Of a stretch of DNA of 64,000 nucleotides, positions 52,856-62,297 are shown piece by piece (the stretch's first letter is position 1; each line of letters opens with the position of its first letter). A program made the translations under genes and the position numbers. The notes beneath the pieces are model-generated. The model was not told the DNA's origin. It did no database searches and saw only the letters and a program-made list of their open reading frames with translations. This DNA comes from Arcticibacterium sp047623945 (GTDB lineage: Bacteria > Bacteroidota > Bacteroidia > Cytophagales > Spirosomataceae): contig JBLHOT010000003.1 in NCBI GenBank assembly GCA_047623945.1, positions 45,870 through 109,869 of the forward strand. Direction: 5' to 3'.

Positions 52856-55800
52856 CTATTTTTTGTCAATATGCTCATTGACAGATTCAAAAAAAGCATC
52901 AATAACTTGAATAGAATCAGCATGCTGAACACTCAAAATGAGCTTTTCCTTAACTTGTTTTAATGTACACCTTCTAGGATGCACCTTAACATAATCAAGA
53001 ATTCTGCCAAACTTGTGTGTCTGGTAATATTCGGTATGCTTTGAAGAAACGAAATAGCCTTTAAGGATATTATTTTTCCATGTTAGTTTTTCAAAACCAA
53101 GGTTTTCTGCTTTCCAGCGAATGTTAACAATTTCAAACAGGTCTTCTACCTCCTTAGGCAGTTTTCCAAATCTATCAGCTACAGATTTCTTAAAAGCAAT
53201 TAAAGCCTCATCCGTTTTAAGGGCATCAATACTATTATAAACAGAGAGCCTTTCAGAAATGTTACTTATGTAATCGTCTGGAATCAGAATCTGCTGATCT
53301 GTTTCTATTTGACAGTCTTCCACTTTAAACTCCTTTGCTTCTAACTCTTTGGCAAACAGCTCTTTAAATTCATTTTCTTTAAGCTCGTTAACGGCGTCAT
53401 CTAAAATTTTATGGTAAAGTTCATATCCTAAATCATTTACAAAACCACTTTGTTCTGCACCCAAAAGGTTTCCAGCACCACGGATATCTAAGTCTCTCAT
53501 GGCTACCTTAAAGCCATCGCCCAAGTCTGAAAACTCTTCTAATGTCTGAAGTCTTTTTCTAGAATCCCTGGTGAGACCAGAGAGCGGAGGAGTTAATAAA
53601 TAACAGTAGGCTTTTTTATTGGAACGGCCCACTCTACCTCTCATTTGATGTAAATCGGACATTCCAAACATATGAGCATGATTGATAATAATGGTATTGG
53701 CATTTGGAATGTCTAAGCCACTCTCAATGATATTGGTAGAAATAAGGACATCTATTTCTCCATCAATGAACGACATCATAACCTTTTCTAACTTGTCGCC
53801 TTCCATTTGGCCATGAGCCACACCTATTTTAGCATCAGGTACTAAACGGAGAATAATATTTCCTATAGCATCAATGTCTTTAATTCGGTTATGTACAAAA
53901 AAGGCTTGTCCTCCCCTATTGAGTTCATGGGCCAAAGCGTCTCGTATTATTTCTTCTTGAAATACTTTAACCTCAGTGGTTACAGGTTGCCTGTTAGGTG
54001 GCGGCGTGGCAATGATGGACAAATCACGGGCTCCCATTAACGAGAAATGAAGCGTACGTGGAATTGGAGTGGCGGTTAAGGTCAAAACATCCACATTAAG
54101 TTTAATTTCTTTGATACGGTCCTTGGCTTTGACTCCAAACTTTTGCTCTTCATCAATAACGAGAAGCCCCAAATCTTTAAACTCGATTTTCTTATTTAGA
54201 AGTCGATGAGTACCTATAATGATATCAACCTTACCGGCCTTAAGTTCCTTAAGTGTTTTGGTAGATGCGGCGGCACTCTTAAACCTATTCAAATAGTCTA
54301 CCGTGACAGGCATTTTGGCAAGTCTTTCCTTAAATGTCTTGGCGTGTTGCATGGCCAAAACGGTGGTAGGAACTAAAACCGCTGCCTGCTTGCCGTCTGC
54401 CACGGCCTTAAAGGCTGCTCTAATGGCTATTTCTGTTTTACCAAAGCCTACATCTCCACAGACCAACCTATCCATTGGATTAGGCTTTTCCATGTCTTCT
54501 TTAACGTCTGCAGTAGCCGTGGCCTGGTCTGGAGTATCATCATAAAGAAAGGAAGATTCCAACTCTATTTGCATGTAGGTATCTGCACTAAAGGCAAAAC
54601 CTGGAGCAGAACGACGCTTGGCGTATAGAGCTATGAGCTCTTTTGCAATGTCTTTTACCTGCCTTTTGACCTTTTTCTTTTTGGTATCCCAATCTCCGGT
54701 ACCTAGCTTGCTCATTGCGGGCGGAGTACCTTCTTTACCAGAGTATTTGGCTATTTTATGTAGGGAGTGAATGTTAACAAAAAGCAGATCATTGTCTTTA
54801 TATATTAGCCTTATGGCCTCTTGTTTTCTACCCTTTACGTCAATAAACTCCATGCCCGCAAAGCGACCAATTCCATAATCTATGTGAGTCACAAAGTCTC
54901 CTGGCCGAAGAGACTGCAACTCTTTTATAGTTATAGCTTTGGATTTAGAGTATTTCTCTTTGACATTATAACGGTGATAACGCTCAAAAATCTGATGATC
55001 TGTATAACAAACCACCTTAGTTTGTTGGTCTACAAAGCCTTCCCGCAAAGAAAAATTACCCGGAAGAAAAGTATTCTGAGGGTCTAATTCTTCGAAAATT
55101 CGTTTTAATCTGGTGAGTTGCTTCTTTTGGTCGGAACAAATCATGGTACTGAAGCCTCCAACTTGCCTCTCACTAAAGTCTTCCATTAAGAGCTTAAATT
55201 CTTTATTAAAGGAGGGCTGAGATTTGGAAGGGTAGTTTAGTCTAACGGCATTATTATAGAAGAAACGCTTACCAAACTCTACCGTTTTGTGAGCCTCTAT
55301 ACATTCTTTAAGCTGACTATCAGTAAGATAACTTTCTTCTGGATTTAGAACTACTTGAATATCCCCACTCGCGGCCACCATATTCTTAACCGACTCCCCT
55401 ACTTTCTTGAAATTCTCCGCGGCCCTTTCTAAACTAAAGTTGATGTCCTTTATCCAAACTTTTGCATTCTCTGATAAAAACTCAAAAAACGGTTCTCTTT
55501 CCTCTAGTTTTAGTTTATGCTCTACGTCGGGAATAATGGTCACTTCTTCAAGGGTTTGAATAGAAAGCTGAGTTTCTGGGTCAAAGAAACGCATAGTGTC
55601 TATTTCATCTCCCCATAATTCTATCCTTACTGGCTTATCTGAGGCATAAGAAAAGATGTCTAAAATACCCCCACGGATAGAGAACTGACCAGGTTCATAA
55701 ACGAAATCCGTCTTATCAAACTCGTAAGAGACTAAGAGTTCTGTTATAAAGTTTAGGTCAAGACTTTCTCCGGACCTTATTTTTAAAGTATTGGCTACGA

Positions 55801-56209
55801 GGCTTTTTTTATTGATAACCTTTTCTGCTAAAGCCTCAGAAAACGTGACTATTAGAGGGTTTTCTAGGCCTTGATTAAGTTTATTAATAAGCTCGGCACG
55901 GAGTAGCACATTGGCGTTCTCTACTTCTTGATACTCAAAAAGTCTCTTGTAGGAAGCAGGAAAATAAAAGGTGTTCTCTTCTCCTAGTAAGTTTCTTAGG
56001 TCGTTAAAAAAATAGGCAGCATCTTCTCTATCGTTTAATATAAAAACGGCAGAGTATGGTTCAATTTTATAAGTGGCGGCGGCCAAAACGGCATCCAAAC
56101 TTCCATGAAGCCCTTCTAATTGGAAACGCGTGACATCCTTCATTTTTTCGTACAGGTTTTGCACAAAAGGGTCTTCTTTAAAAATCTTCAGGAAATCTTC
56201 AGCTATCAC
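52856..56209 (-). CDS. mfd: Transcription-repair coupling factor Mfd
   Basis: This is a 1117-residue ATP-dependent translocase that removes stalled RNA polymerase at lesions and recruits UvrA. Domains in order: UvrB-like N-terminal part (about 1-330), RNAP-interaction domain (GDFVTHIDYGIGRFAGMEFI), RecG-like helicase motor with Walker A CGDVGFGKTEIAIRAAFKA, DEEQKFGVKAKDR and TATPIPRTLHFSL, then the C-terminal TRCF domain. Length and order are complete. Confidence 0.97.
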   Translation of the reverse strand: MIAEDFLKIFKEDPFVQNLYEKMKDVTRFQLEGLHGSLDAVLAAATYKIEPYSAVFILNDREDAAYFFNDLRNLLGEENTFYFPASYKRLFEYQEVENANVLLRAELINKLNQGLENPLIVTFSEALAEKVINKKSLVANTLKIRSGESLDLNFITELLVSYEFDKTDFVYEPGQFSIRGGILDIFSYASDKPVRIELWGDEIDTMRFFDPETQLSIQTLEEVTIIPDVEHKLKLEEREPFFEFLSENAKVWIKDINFSLERAAENFKKVGESVKNMVAASGDIQVVLNPEESYLTDSQLKECIEAHKTVEFGKRFFYNNAVRLNYPSKSQPSFNKEFKLLMEDFSERQVGGFSTMICSDQKKQLTRLKRIFEELDPQNTFLPGNFSLREGFVDQQTKVVCYTDHQIFERYHRYNVKEKYSKSKAITIKELQSLRPGDFVTHIDYGIGRFAGMEFIDVKGRKQEAIRLIYKDNDLLFVNIHSLHKIAKYSGKEGTPPAMSKLGTGDWDTKKKKVKRQVKDIAKELIALYAKRRSAPGFAFSADTYMQIELESSFLYDDTPDQATATADVKEDMEKPNPMDRLVCGDVGFGKTEIAIRAAFKAVADGKQAAVLVPTTVLAMQHAKTFKERLAKMPVTVDYLNRFKSAAASTKTLKELKAGKVDIIIGTHRLLNKKIEFKDLGLLVIDEEQKFGVKAKDRIKEIKLNVDVLTLTATPIPRTLHFSLMGARDLSIIATPPPNRQPVTTEVKVFQEEIIRDALAHELNRGGQAFFVHNRIKDIDAIGNIILRLVPDAKIGVAHGQMEGDKLEKVMMSFIDGEIDVLISTNIIESGLDIPNANTIIINHAHMFGMSDLHQMRGRVGRSNKKAYCYLLTPPLSGLTRDSRKRLQTLEEFSDLGDGFKVAMRDLDIRGAGNLLGAEQSGFVNDLGYELYHKILDDAVNELKENEFKELFAKELEAKEFKVEDCQIETDQQILIPDDYISNISERLSVYNSIDALKTDEALIAFKKSVADRFGKLPKEVEDLFEIVNIRWKAENLGFEKLTWKNNILKGYFVSSKHTEYYQTHKFGRILDYVKVHPRRCTLKQVKEKLILSVQHADSIQVIDAFFESVNEHIDKK

Positions 56210-56233
56210 TTAAATCTATCTATTGTCAAATAC

Positions 56234-56264
56234 AAAAAAGACGCTCCGACTCTTGGGCGTCTTT
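56234..56264. terminator. Terminator of the PPK2 gene
   Basis: AAAGACGC (56237-56244) pairs with GCGTCTTT (56257-56264) around a 12-base loop. Read on the minus strand, it is followed by a T run. Confidence 0.75.
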
Positions 56265-56294
56265 ATACTCGTGCAAATTTAGACACAAAATGGC

Positions 56295-57182
56295 TTACTC
56301 GGAGTCTTGGCCTCTAATAACCTCAATAAAGCTCATCAATTCCTTCTGTCGAGCATCGCTTGAGGCAGGATATGAAATGTCTAAAGATTTCAGTTTTTCT
56401 TTGAGGACGTCAGCTACTATAAGTCTCATGTTTTTTTTATCGTCAGCCGGAATGATATGCCAAGGGTTTTCTTTGGTAGACGTTTCGTTAATAAGGTCTT
56501 CGTAAGCCTTTTGATAATCATTCCAAAACCCCCGCTCTTTTATATCTCCTTCTTCAAATTTCCAGTTTTTTTCTTGCTCATGTATTCTGGCAATTAACCT
56601 CTCTCCTTGTTCTTTTTTTGATATGTTTAAAAAGAATTTAACAACGACTATACCATTGTTGTTCAGGTAGTTTTCGAAATTTTTAATGTCTTCATATCGT
56701 TTTTCCCAGACGTCCCTTTTAGAGGATATTTCAGCTGGTATTTTCTGGTATTTCGTCAATATTTCAGGATGTACCTTTACCACCAAAACCTCTTCGTAGT
56801 AAGAACGATTGAAAACTTGAATGGTGCCACGCTCTGGAAGTTGTTTAAAGCAACGCCACAGAAAATCATGATCTAATTCTTGTTCGCTTGGTTTTTTGAA
56901 TGAGTAGAAGCGGGAACCCTGTGGATTTACGTTTTGAAAAACTGCCTTAATTGTACCGTCCTTTCCTGCGGCGTCCATGGCTTGGAATACGACGAGCATG
57001 CCATATTTATTATGAGCGTACATCATGTTTTGAAAATAGTCTAATTCATTCTGGACATCAGAAAGCCAAACCTCATATTCCTCTTTAGAGTTATAGTAGT
57101 CTTTTACTTTGGTTGGTAGATCTTTGATCTGAAACTTTCCTTTTCCATCGAATTCGAAATCCTTTCCTTTAATTTTTGACAT
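56295..57182 (-). CDS. Polyphosphate kinase 2 family protein
   Basis: This is a PPK2-type phosphotransferase using polyphosphate and nucleotide. The P-loop is AMDAAGKDGTIKAVF, the second acidic motif is FNRSYYEEVLV and the lid motif GERLIARIHEQEKNWKF is present. I set the start at MSKIKGKDFEF (57182), giving 295 residues. This one-domain length fits the group that phosphorylates nucleoside mono- or diphosphates; direction and nucleotide cannot be told. A terminator follows the gene. Confidence 0.9.
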   Translation of the reverse strand: MSKIKGKDFEFDGKGKFQIKDLPTKVKDYYNSKEEYEVWLSDVQNELDYFQNMMYAHNKYGMLVVFQAMDAAGKDGTIKAVFQNVNPQGSRFYSFKKPSEQELDHDFLWRCFKQLPERGTIQVFNRSYYEEVLVVKVHPEILTKYQKIPAEISSKRDVWEKRYEDIKNFENYLNNNGIVVVKFFLNISKKEQGERLIARIHEQEKNWKFEEGDIKERGFWNDYQKAYEDLINETSTKENPWHIIPADDKKNMRLIVADVLKEKLKSLDISYPASSDARQKELMSFIEVIRGQDSE

Positions 57183-57206
57183 GTTGATATAGTCGTTTAA
57201 AAGCAA

Positions 57207-57780
57207 TGCTTATAAATAATGAAAGAGACCAAACTAAATTGAGCATTACCTTTGTTTTGGCAAAGAAGCAATTTACAAAATCGCTGTGGAAACCTGGGAT
57301 AATATCAGGGTCGTAGATAGGCCTCATTGTCGCTAGAGTGCTTTTGTGGTGTGTGTGTGGAATTGCCACAAACTTTCAGTAAGCAAAAACGGCTGTGTCG
57401 ATATATCTGGTTGGTAACTTTATTACCAATATATAAGGACACTTACATCGGACTGAAACAGACCACACGGATGTTTCATAAATTTCCTTTGAACCTAACC
57501 TGTATAGAATAGACAATGTCTCGACGGGTTAAGGAAATATTGGCCTCAAATTTCCTTTTTGACATAGAATAAATAGTGGCTACAAAACACAGATAAAAAA
57601 CTAACTAAAGAAACAGTTTGTGTAAATTCACTAGTGTCTATCTTGGAGGGATCAATTGTTTTATGCCGAATATTATCAACAAAACTATTTTAAGGAGAAA
57701 CTTCAGAATTCATGCCGTGCCATGGCGGTGAATCCTAAAGTTCATAAATTCGAAAAGTCTTTGCTATATAGCTTAAGTGA
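57207..57780. other. Intergenic gap, nothing recognised
   Basis: About 570 bases, AT-rich, with no gene or repeat that I could support. It separates the PPK2 gene from the DUF1501/DUF1800 pair and should hold the PPK2 promoter on its left side. Confidence 0.4.
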
Positions 57781-59418
57781 TTAAGCACGCATTACTTTTA
57801 TAAAGTGGTTTCTGTTGTTGGCTTTAATATGAAGAAAATGAAGTCCATGACCGCCGTTAAGCTCTAAGTTTAGGATATAGCCGCCTACTCGGTAAGTTTT
57901 CTTTTTGAGGAGAGTTCCCATAGGAATACCTTTAATATTGAATTGAGTAATTTCGACATCGGCCCCTACGAACAGAATCATCCTTAAAGTAAACTTGCCG
58001 TCAGGTGTGGGGTTGGGAAAAACCTGAAAAATGTCTTGTTTTTCTACATTGTAAGGACTAGACGGGTTGTTTGGGGACTTTGGATCATTATTTATTTCTG
58101 GTATTACTAACTGTGGAGGCAATGTGGTGTCCTTTACCGTTTGCTTTATGAAGCCCTCCCCGTCTATATAGGCAAATGTCCCAGAAATGATATCTTCTGT
58201 AACTTTTGGTGAAGCACCAAACCAAGATCTTAGAATCTCTTGATATATGCTTCGGAAGTCATATCTATAAACAAGATTTTCTGAATCAAAGAAAGGTAGC
58301 TGGGCTATACTGGTACCAAACACTTTTCCTTTTACTTCTTCACCAAAGGCAAACATCACATTGGCAGTGCCATGGTCTGTTCCCAAGCTGGCGTTTTCGT
58401 AGGGCCTTCTTCCAAATTCTGAAACAGTTATTCCGATAACTTTTTTAGCATGACCCATAGACTCTATATCCGCCTGAAAGGAAGAGACCGCAGAGCTAAG
58501 CTGACTCAATAATTTAGAATGAAGCCCGTCTAAAAGACCTTGATCTCCATGGGTGTCAAAGCCACCTAGACTCACGGAATATACTTTAGTTTTTAGGCCT
58601 CCATCTATCAATCTTGCTACCAATTTCAATTGATTTGAAAGGCTGTCCTTAGCATAATTTTGCTTATTCGCCCCTTTGTCAAAAGCCGTTTTTACCGACT
58701 TGGAGAAGTGGTTTACCTTTAGGCCAACGTCGTTTACGTAGTCAAATTCCTTAGAAAACAAGCTTTGCTCACCGAGAATTATTTTTTCGCTTTCTACAGA
58801 TTTCCCTTGTTCAAAAAAGTCGTCTGGGTTTTCTAGGAGAATGGCATTTTCTATTTCATCTCCTTGGAATAATAAGAGAGGGGTGTCGCCTACATGAATG
58901 CAGTAAGGACTGTCTGGGAGTTCTTGGTTTTGGTATTGATCAAAATAGCGACCTAGCCAGCCCGTTGGAAGGCTTTGTCCGTCGTTGGCAGGTATTATTC
59001 CCGAGAACCAAATATCTGTAGATCTAAAATGAGAAAGGTTAGGGTTGTGATACCCAACCCCCTGAATAACAGAGAGTTTGCCGTCTTTAAATAGTCCGTA
59101 CATCCCCTCCTTAACCCCGTCTTTAAGAGAAGGGTGCATGGCCATACCTTTGGCAGGATCATCGTAAGCAATAGACTTATCTTGAGGAATATGAAGCTTT
59201 GGCCTAAACCTATTATAGTAATCTGGCCACTCTTTTGGAATGATAGTATTAATACCATCGTTGCCTCCAAAGAGCTGAACGATAATCAGGATATTTTCAT
59301 TTTCTTCTTCAACCTTGTAGAGAGAGTCGAATGAAGATACGTCCAGTTTGCCAAGTTTAATTTGACTAACTGCACCTAAGCCTACAGAAGAGTTTTTTAT
59401 GAAAGAACGTCTTTTCAT
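57781..59418 (-). CDS. DUF1501 protein with Tat leader and type IX sorting domain
   Basis: This is a 545-residue protein starting with a twin-arginine style leader (MKRRSFIKNSSVGLGAVSQI). The body fits DUF1501, an alkaline-phosphatase-superfamily relative (VQLFGGNDGINTIIPKEWPD, then GFDTHGDQGLLDGLHSKLLS, VSEFGRRPYENASLGTDHGT). Residues about 470-545 form a C-terminal sorting domain of the type IX system (FQVFPNPTPDGKFTLRMIL, ending HFIKVMRA). It should therefore cross the inner membrane by Tat and the outer membrane by T9SS. It follows the DUF1800 gene by one base; this pair is a widespread unit of unknown function. Confidence 0.85.
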   Translation of the reverse strand: MKRRSFIKNSSVGLGAVSQIKLGKLDVSSFDSLYKVEEENENILIIVQLFGGNDGINTIIPKEWPDYYNRFRPKLHIPQDKSIAYDDPAKGMAMHPSLKDGVKEGMYGLFKDGKLSVIQGVGYHNPNLSHFRSTDIWFSGIIPANDGQSLPTGWLGRYFDQYQNQELPDSPYCIHVGDTPLLLFQGDEIENAILLENPDDFFEQGKSVESEKIILGEQSLFSKEFDYVNDVGLKVNHFSKSVKTAFDKGANKQNYAKDSLSNQLKLVARLIDGGLKTKVYSVSLGGFDTHGDQGLLDGLHSKLLSQLSSAVSSFQADIESMGHAKKVIGITVSEFGRRPYENASLGTDHGTANVMFAFGEEVKGKVFGTSIAQLPFFDSENLVYRYDFRSIYQEILRSWFGASPKVTEDIISGTFAYIDGEGFIKQTVKDTTLPPQLVIPEINNDPKSPNNPSSPYNVEKQDIFQVFPNPTPDGKFTLRMILFVGADVEITQFNIKGIPMGTLLKKKTYRVGGYILNLELNGGHGLHFLHIKANNRNHFIKVMRA

Positions 59419-59419
59419 A

Positions 59420-60973
59420 TTAAGCGAGGTAAAAATCAGGCATTCTAAACATTTCTTTTAAAAGGACCTTTATTCTGATTCCAGCATTGCTTTTGTTTTG
59501 AGCCAACTCTGGCCACTCATAGTATGGGGCACCTCCCAACAATACTTTATGTAGCTTTTCTAACCTTAATTCATCTGGTATTTTACCAAGAAACAGCAAT
59601 GTTATATTTTCCACGAGCATGTAGGAGTCATCGTAATTATCCATGTTTTTCAAAGCCCAATTCCCCAGGCTTTCGTCGTTCTGTTCCTTTAAAATTTCAT
59701 TAAAAACAAAAATATAGGTTGGTAATGATTTGGTATTAATCCAAGATCTATAACCTTTCCACCCACTAACATTTGGTGGGTTTAATGGCTCTTGCCCAAA
59801 ATTTACGACCCATTTATATAATTTTTCAGTTTCTACGTCAAAATGTGCGGCAAAGCCAAGGAGGTTTTCTAATGGAGATTTTATCTGAATACCATAATTA
59901 GATTCATCAAAAAAATGTTTGCTGCTTAGAAGTTTGATAATGGTCGTCTGAATATTGTAACCTGATGAAACAAAGAAATAAGCAAGTTGAGTCACTGTCT
60001 CTGTTGGCTGATCCTGTGGTTTGCTGTAAACAAAGGTGTTGTAAAATTTTTGAGCCAAAAAAAGAGAGACTTCCCTGGCTTTTTTATCTAAGATCACAGC
60101 CATAAGTTTCTGGATAGAATTCTTATATACGTTCTCTTGATTTACAGTGTAGTCTACGGTAAAACTAACATCAAAAACAGTTTTTTGATCTGTACTGAAA
60201 AGAGCAGGATCTAAGAATTGTTTATATAGCTCTCCCCCATCTGTATAATAATTTACCCGCCAAGCCGTGAGTACTTTGGCCGCTTCTCTAATATCTTCTT
60301 CTGAGTAATGGCCTTCGCCTATGCCTACAGAGAAAAGCTCAAGAAGCTCTCTGGCATAATTTTCATTTGCTGCTAAACGGTTATTTGAACTGCCGTTAAG
60401 GTAAAGAAGCATGGCTCCATCAATGGTAACCTTCTCCAAAAAGGTCTTAAAGTCTGAAAGATATTGCTTTCTAAATAGAAGGTTTTGACGATAAATTAAT
60501 TGAGCAGGAATAGGCTCATTTCCTTCATATTGTGTAGTAAAGTGGCCGTGCCACAGGAATGTGAGCTTCTCTGAAAGGCTGTTTTTGTCGCCTTTCATAA
60601 GATCTAACCACCAAGAAACCAACAGCTTGTTCTGTTCGAAATGTGCGTTTAGGTTGGCTTCTCTCTGTTTTGCCTTGGCATCTCCGGCTAGATTTTCAGG
60701 AGAAATAAAACCTTGATTTACATCAAAAGGCGGTAGCGGAATAGTCTTATTTTTAGCATTATTAATTAGCTCGGTAACGGCCACTTTGGCATTTTTACCA
60801 ATGAGTGATTTTGCATATAGGGGGTCCACCGAGAAGCAGCAACGCTTAAGAAGATGATAAACATCAACTTTGGTGAGTGGCCTATCTAACTCGTCTAGGC
60901 TCTGTACAGCACGTGTGTTACTCTGCCCTAAGAGGGTTTCGAAGAAAGATCGCCTGTTGGTAACTATAGCCAT
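59420..60973 (-). CDS. DUF1800 family protein
   Basis: This 517-residue protein fits the DUF1800 family, the constant partner of DUF1501 proteins. Landmarks are YHLLKRCCFSVDPLYAKSLI near the start, LTFLWHGHFTTQYEG, NENYARELLELFSVGIGEGH and YSEEDIREAAKVLTAWR. An N-terminal RRSFFETLLG might be a weak Tat-type signal, but no hydrophobic stretch follows, so export is uncertain. It is translated just ahead of the DUF1501 gene. Confidence 0.88.
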   Translation of the reverse strand: MAIVTNRRSFFETLLGQSNTRAVQSLDELDRPLTKVDVYHLLKRCCFSVDPLYAKSLIGKNAKVAVTELINNAKNKTIPLPPFDVNQGFISPENLAGDAKAKQREANLNAHFEQNKLLVSWWLDLMKGDKNSLSEKLTFLWHGHFTTQYEGNEPIPAQLIYRQNLLFRKQYLSDFKTFLEKVTIDGAMLLYLNGSSNNRLAANENYARELLELFSVGIGEGHYSEEDIREAAKVLTAWRVNYYTDGGELYKQFLDPALFSTDQKTVFDVSFTVDYTVNQENVYKNSIQKLMAVILDKKAREVSLFLAQKFYNTFVYSKPQDQPTETVTQLAYFFVSSGYNIQTTIIKLLSSKHFFDESNYGIQIKSPLENLLGFAAHFDVETEKLYKWVVNFGQEPLNPPNVSGWKGYRSWINTKSLPTYIFVFNEILKEQNDESLGNWALKNMDNYDDSYMLVENITLLFLGKIPDELRLEKLHKVLLGGAPYYEWPELAQNKSNAGIRIKVLLKEMFRMPDFYLA

Positions 60974-61024
60974 TGCTTATTCAAACGCTTTAAACCTTAA
61001 AGTTAGTGAATAGACTCCCGAGAA

Positions 61025-62218
61025 CTATTTGGGAAGAGATATTTTACCCATAAAAAAACGTTCCGAACCTCCATCTGGTTTAATAAAGCCATTTTTCCCC
61101 GCCAATGTTTCATTGGCTAGTGAAGCAAACAATACAGCTTCTTTAGCATCACCAGAGATGCCAAGGTCATCCATTGATTTTATTTCTATTCCAGACAAGG
61201 CCTTTTTAATGAGAGTGATAAGTAATGGATTGTGCATACCTCCGCCACTAACATAGATGCTCGTATTTGAATCTAACGTTGTACTCTTTGATATTTCATC
61301 GCAAAGAGTCTCCGCAGAAAAATGGCATAGGGTGGCTAAAACATCTTCATGCGTAGGGCTGTCATTAGTTTTTGTTAATGCTGAATTGAGATATGTCAAA
61401 TTAAACAGTTCTGGTCCTGTAGTTTTTGGAAAGGCGTTCTCAAAATAGGCATGGCCTTTAAGCTCACGAAGAAGTTCAGGAATTAGCTTACCTGATGTAG
61501 CAAGTTTAGCGTTTTCATCGAAAGGTAGGCCAAAATGCTTCTGCATGTAAGCATCAATTATTGTATTACCGGGGCCTGTATCTGTCGCAAAAGCGGCATT
61601 AAAGTCTCTATTTGAAGGGAGGAAAGTGAAGTTGGCTATCCCTCCAATATTTATCAAAACACGGCTCTCTTCGGCGGAAGAAAAAAGCATATAGTCACCA
61701 TATAGGGCTAATGGAGCTCCTTCACCACCTGCAGCACAGTGCTTTTGTCTAAAGTCAGATAGGGTTAGAATTCCCGTTATTGTGGCTAGGTGATCTGCAT
61801 CCCCTATTTGTAATGTACTATTAGGAAACTTTTCTATGTCATGTAACCTATTTGGCTGGTGCATGACGGTTTGGCCATGACTGGCTATGGCATCGATATC
61901 TGATGCATCAACGCCCCATTTCTCCAAACATTTGTTGACAAGCATGCCATGTAGGTTTCCAATCCATGGGTTAAGTCTACATAAATGAGGGAAGTCGATA
62001 GTATCTTTTGCAAAGACCTTGCGTATTTCATCTTTGGTATCATCATCAAAGGGGAGTGTCTCAAAGGCCACGAGATCTACTTTGGTGCTTTCGCCAGCAC
62101 TTTCAAAGCTACAAAGAGCGATATCTAAGCCATCCATGGATGTACCGGACATGAGTCCCACAATTAATCGGGAATCTTTTTTACTTATTTGATAAAGCTT
62201 TTCTATTTGAGGGTTCAT
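61025..62218 (-). CDS. anmK: Anhydro-N-acetylmuramic acid kinase
   Basis: This 397-residue kinase of the ASKHA fold phosphorylates and hydrates 1,6-anhydro-MurNAc in cell-wall recycling. It starts the core with IVGLMSGTSMDGLDIALCSF and shows IASHGQTVMHQP, INIGGIANFTFLP, ATDTGPGNTIIDAYM and ISGDAKEAVLFASLANETL. Length is normal. It lies 79 bases downstream of the Fe-S protein gene on the same strand, without obvious functional link. Confidence 0.95.
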   Translation of the reverse strand: MNPQIEKLYQISKKDSRLIVGLMSGTSMDGLDIALCSFESAGESTKVDLVAFETLPFDDDTKDEIRKVFAKDTIDFPHLCRLNPWIGNLHGMLVNKCLEKWGVDASDIDAIASHGQTVMHQPNRLHDIEKFPNSTLQIGDADHLATITGILTLSDFRQKHCAAGGEGAPLALYGDYMLFSSAEESRVLINIGGIANFTFLPSNRDFNAAFATDTGPGNTIIDAYMQKHFGLPFDENAKLATSGKLIPELLRELKGHAYFENAFPKTTGPELFNLTYLNSALTKTNDSPTHEDVLATLCHFSAETLCDEISKSTTLDSNTSIYVSGGGMHNPLLITLIKKALSGIEIKSMDDLGISGDAKEAVLFASLANETLAGKNGFIKPDGGSERFFMGKISLPK

Positions 62219-62297
62219 TGTGTAAAATTAGTCAACAGGCTGTCTTCTTTGGGGTCTCTGGCAAATAATTTAATGCTAAACAGAAGGGTTGTGCGGA

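Noticed and set aside
57169..57369. Minus-strand 66-codon frame upstream of PPK2
   Set aside because: It overlaps the PPK2 start and has poor composition; more likely the promoter region.
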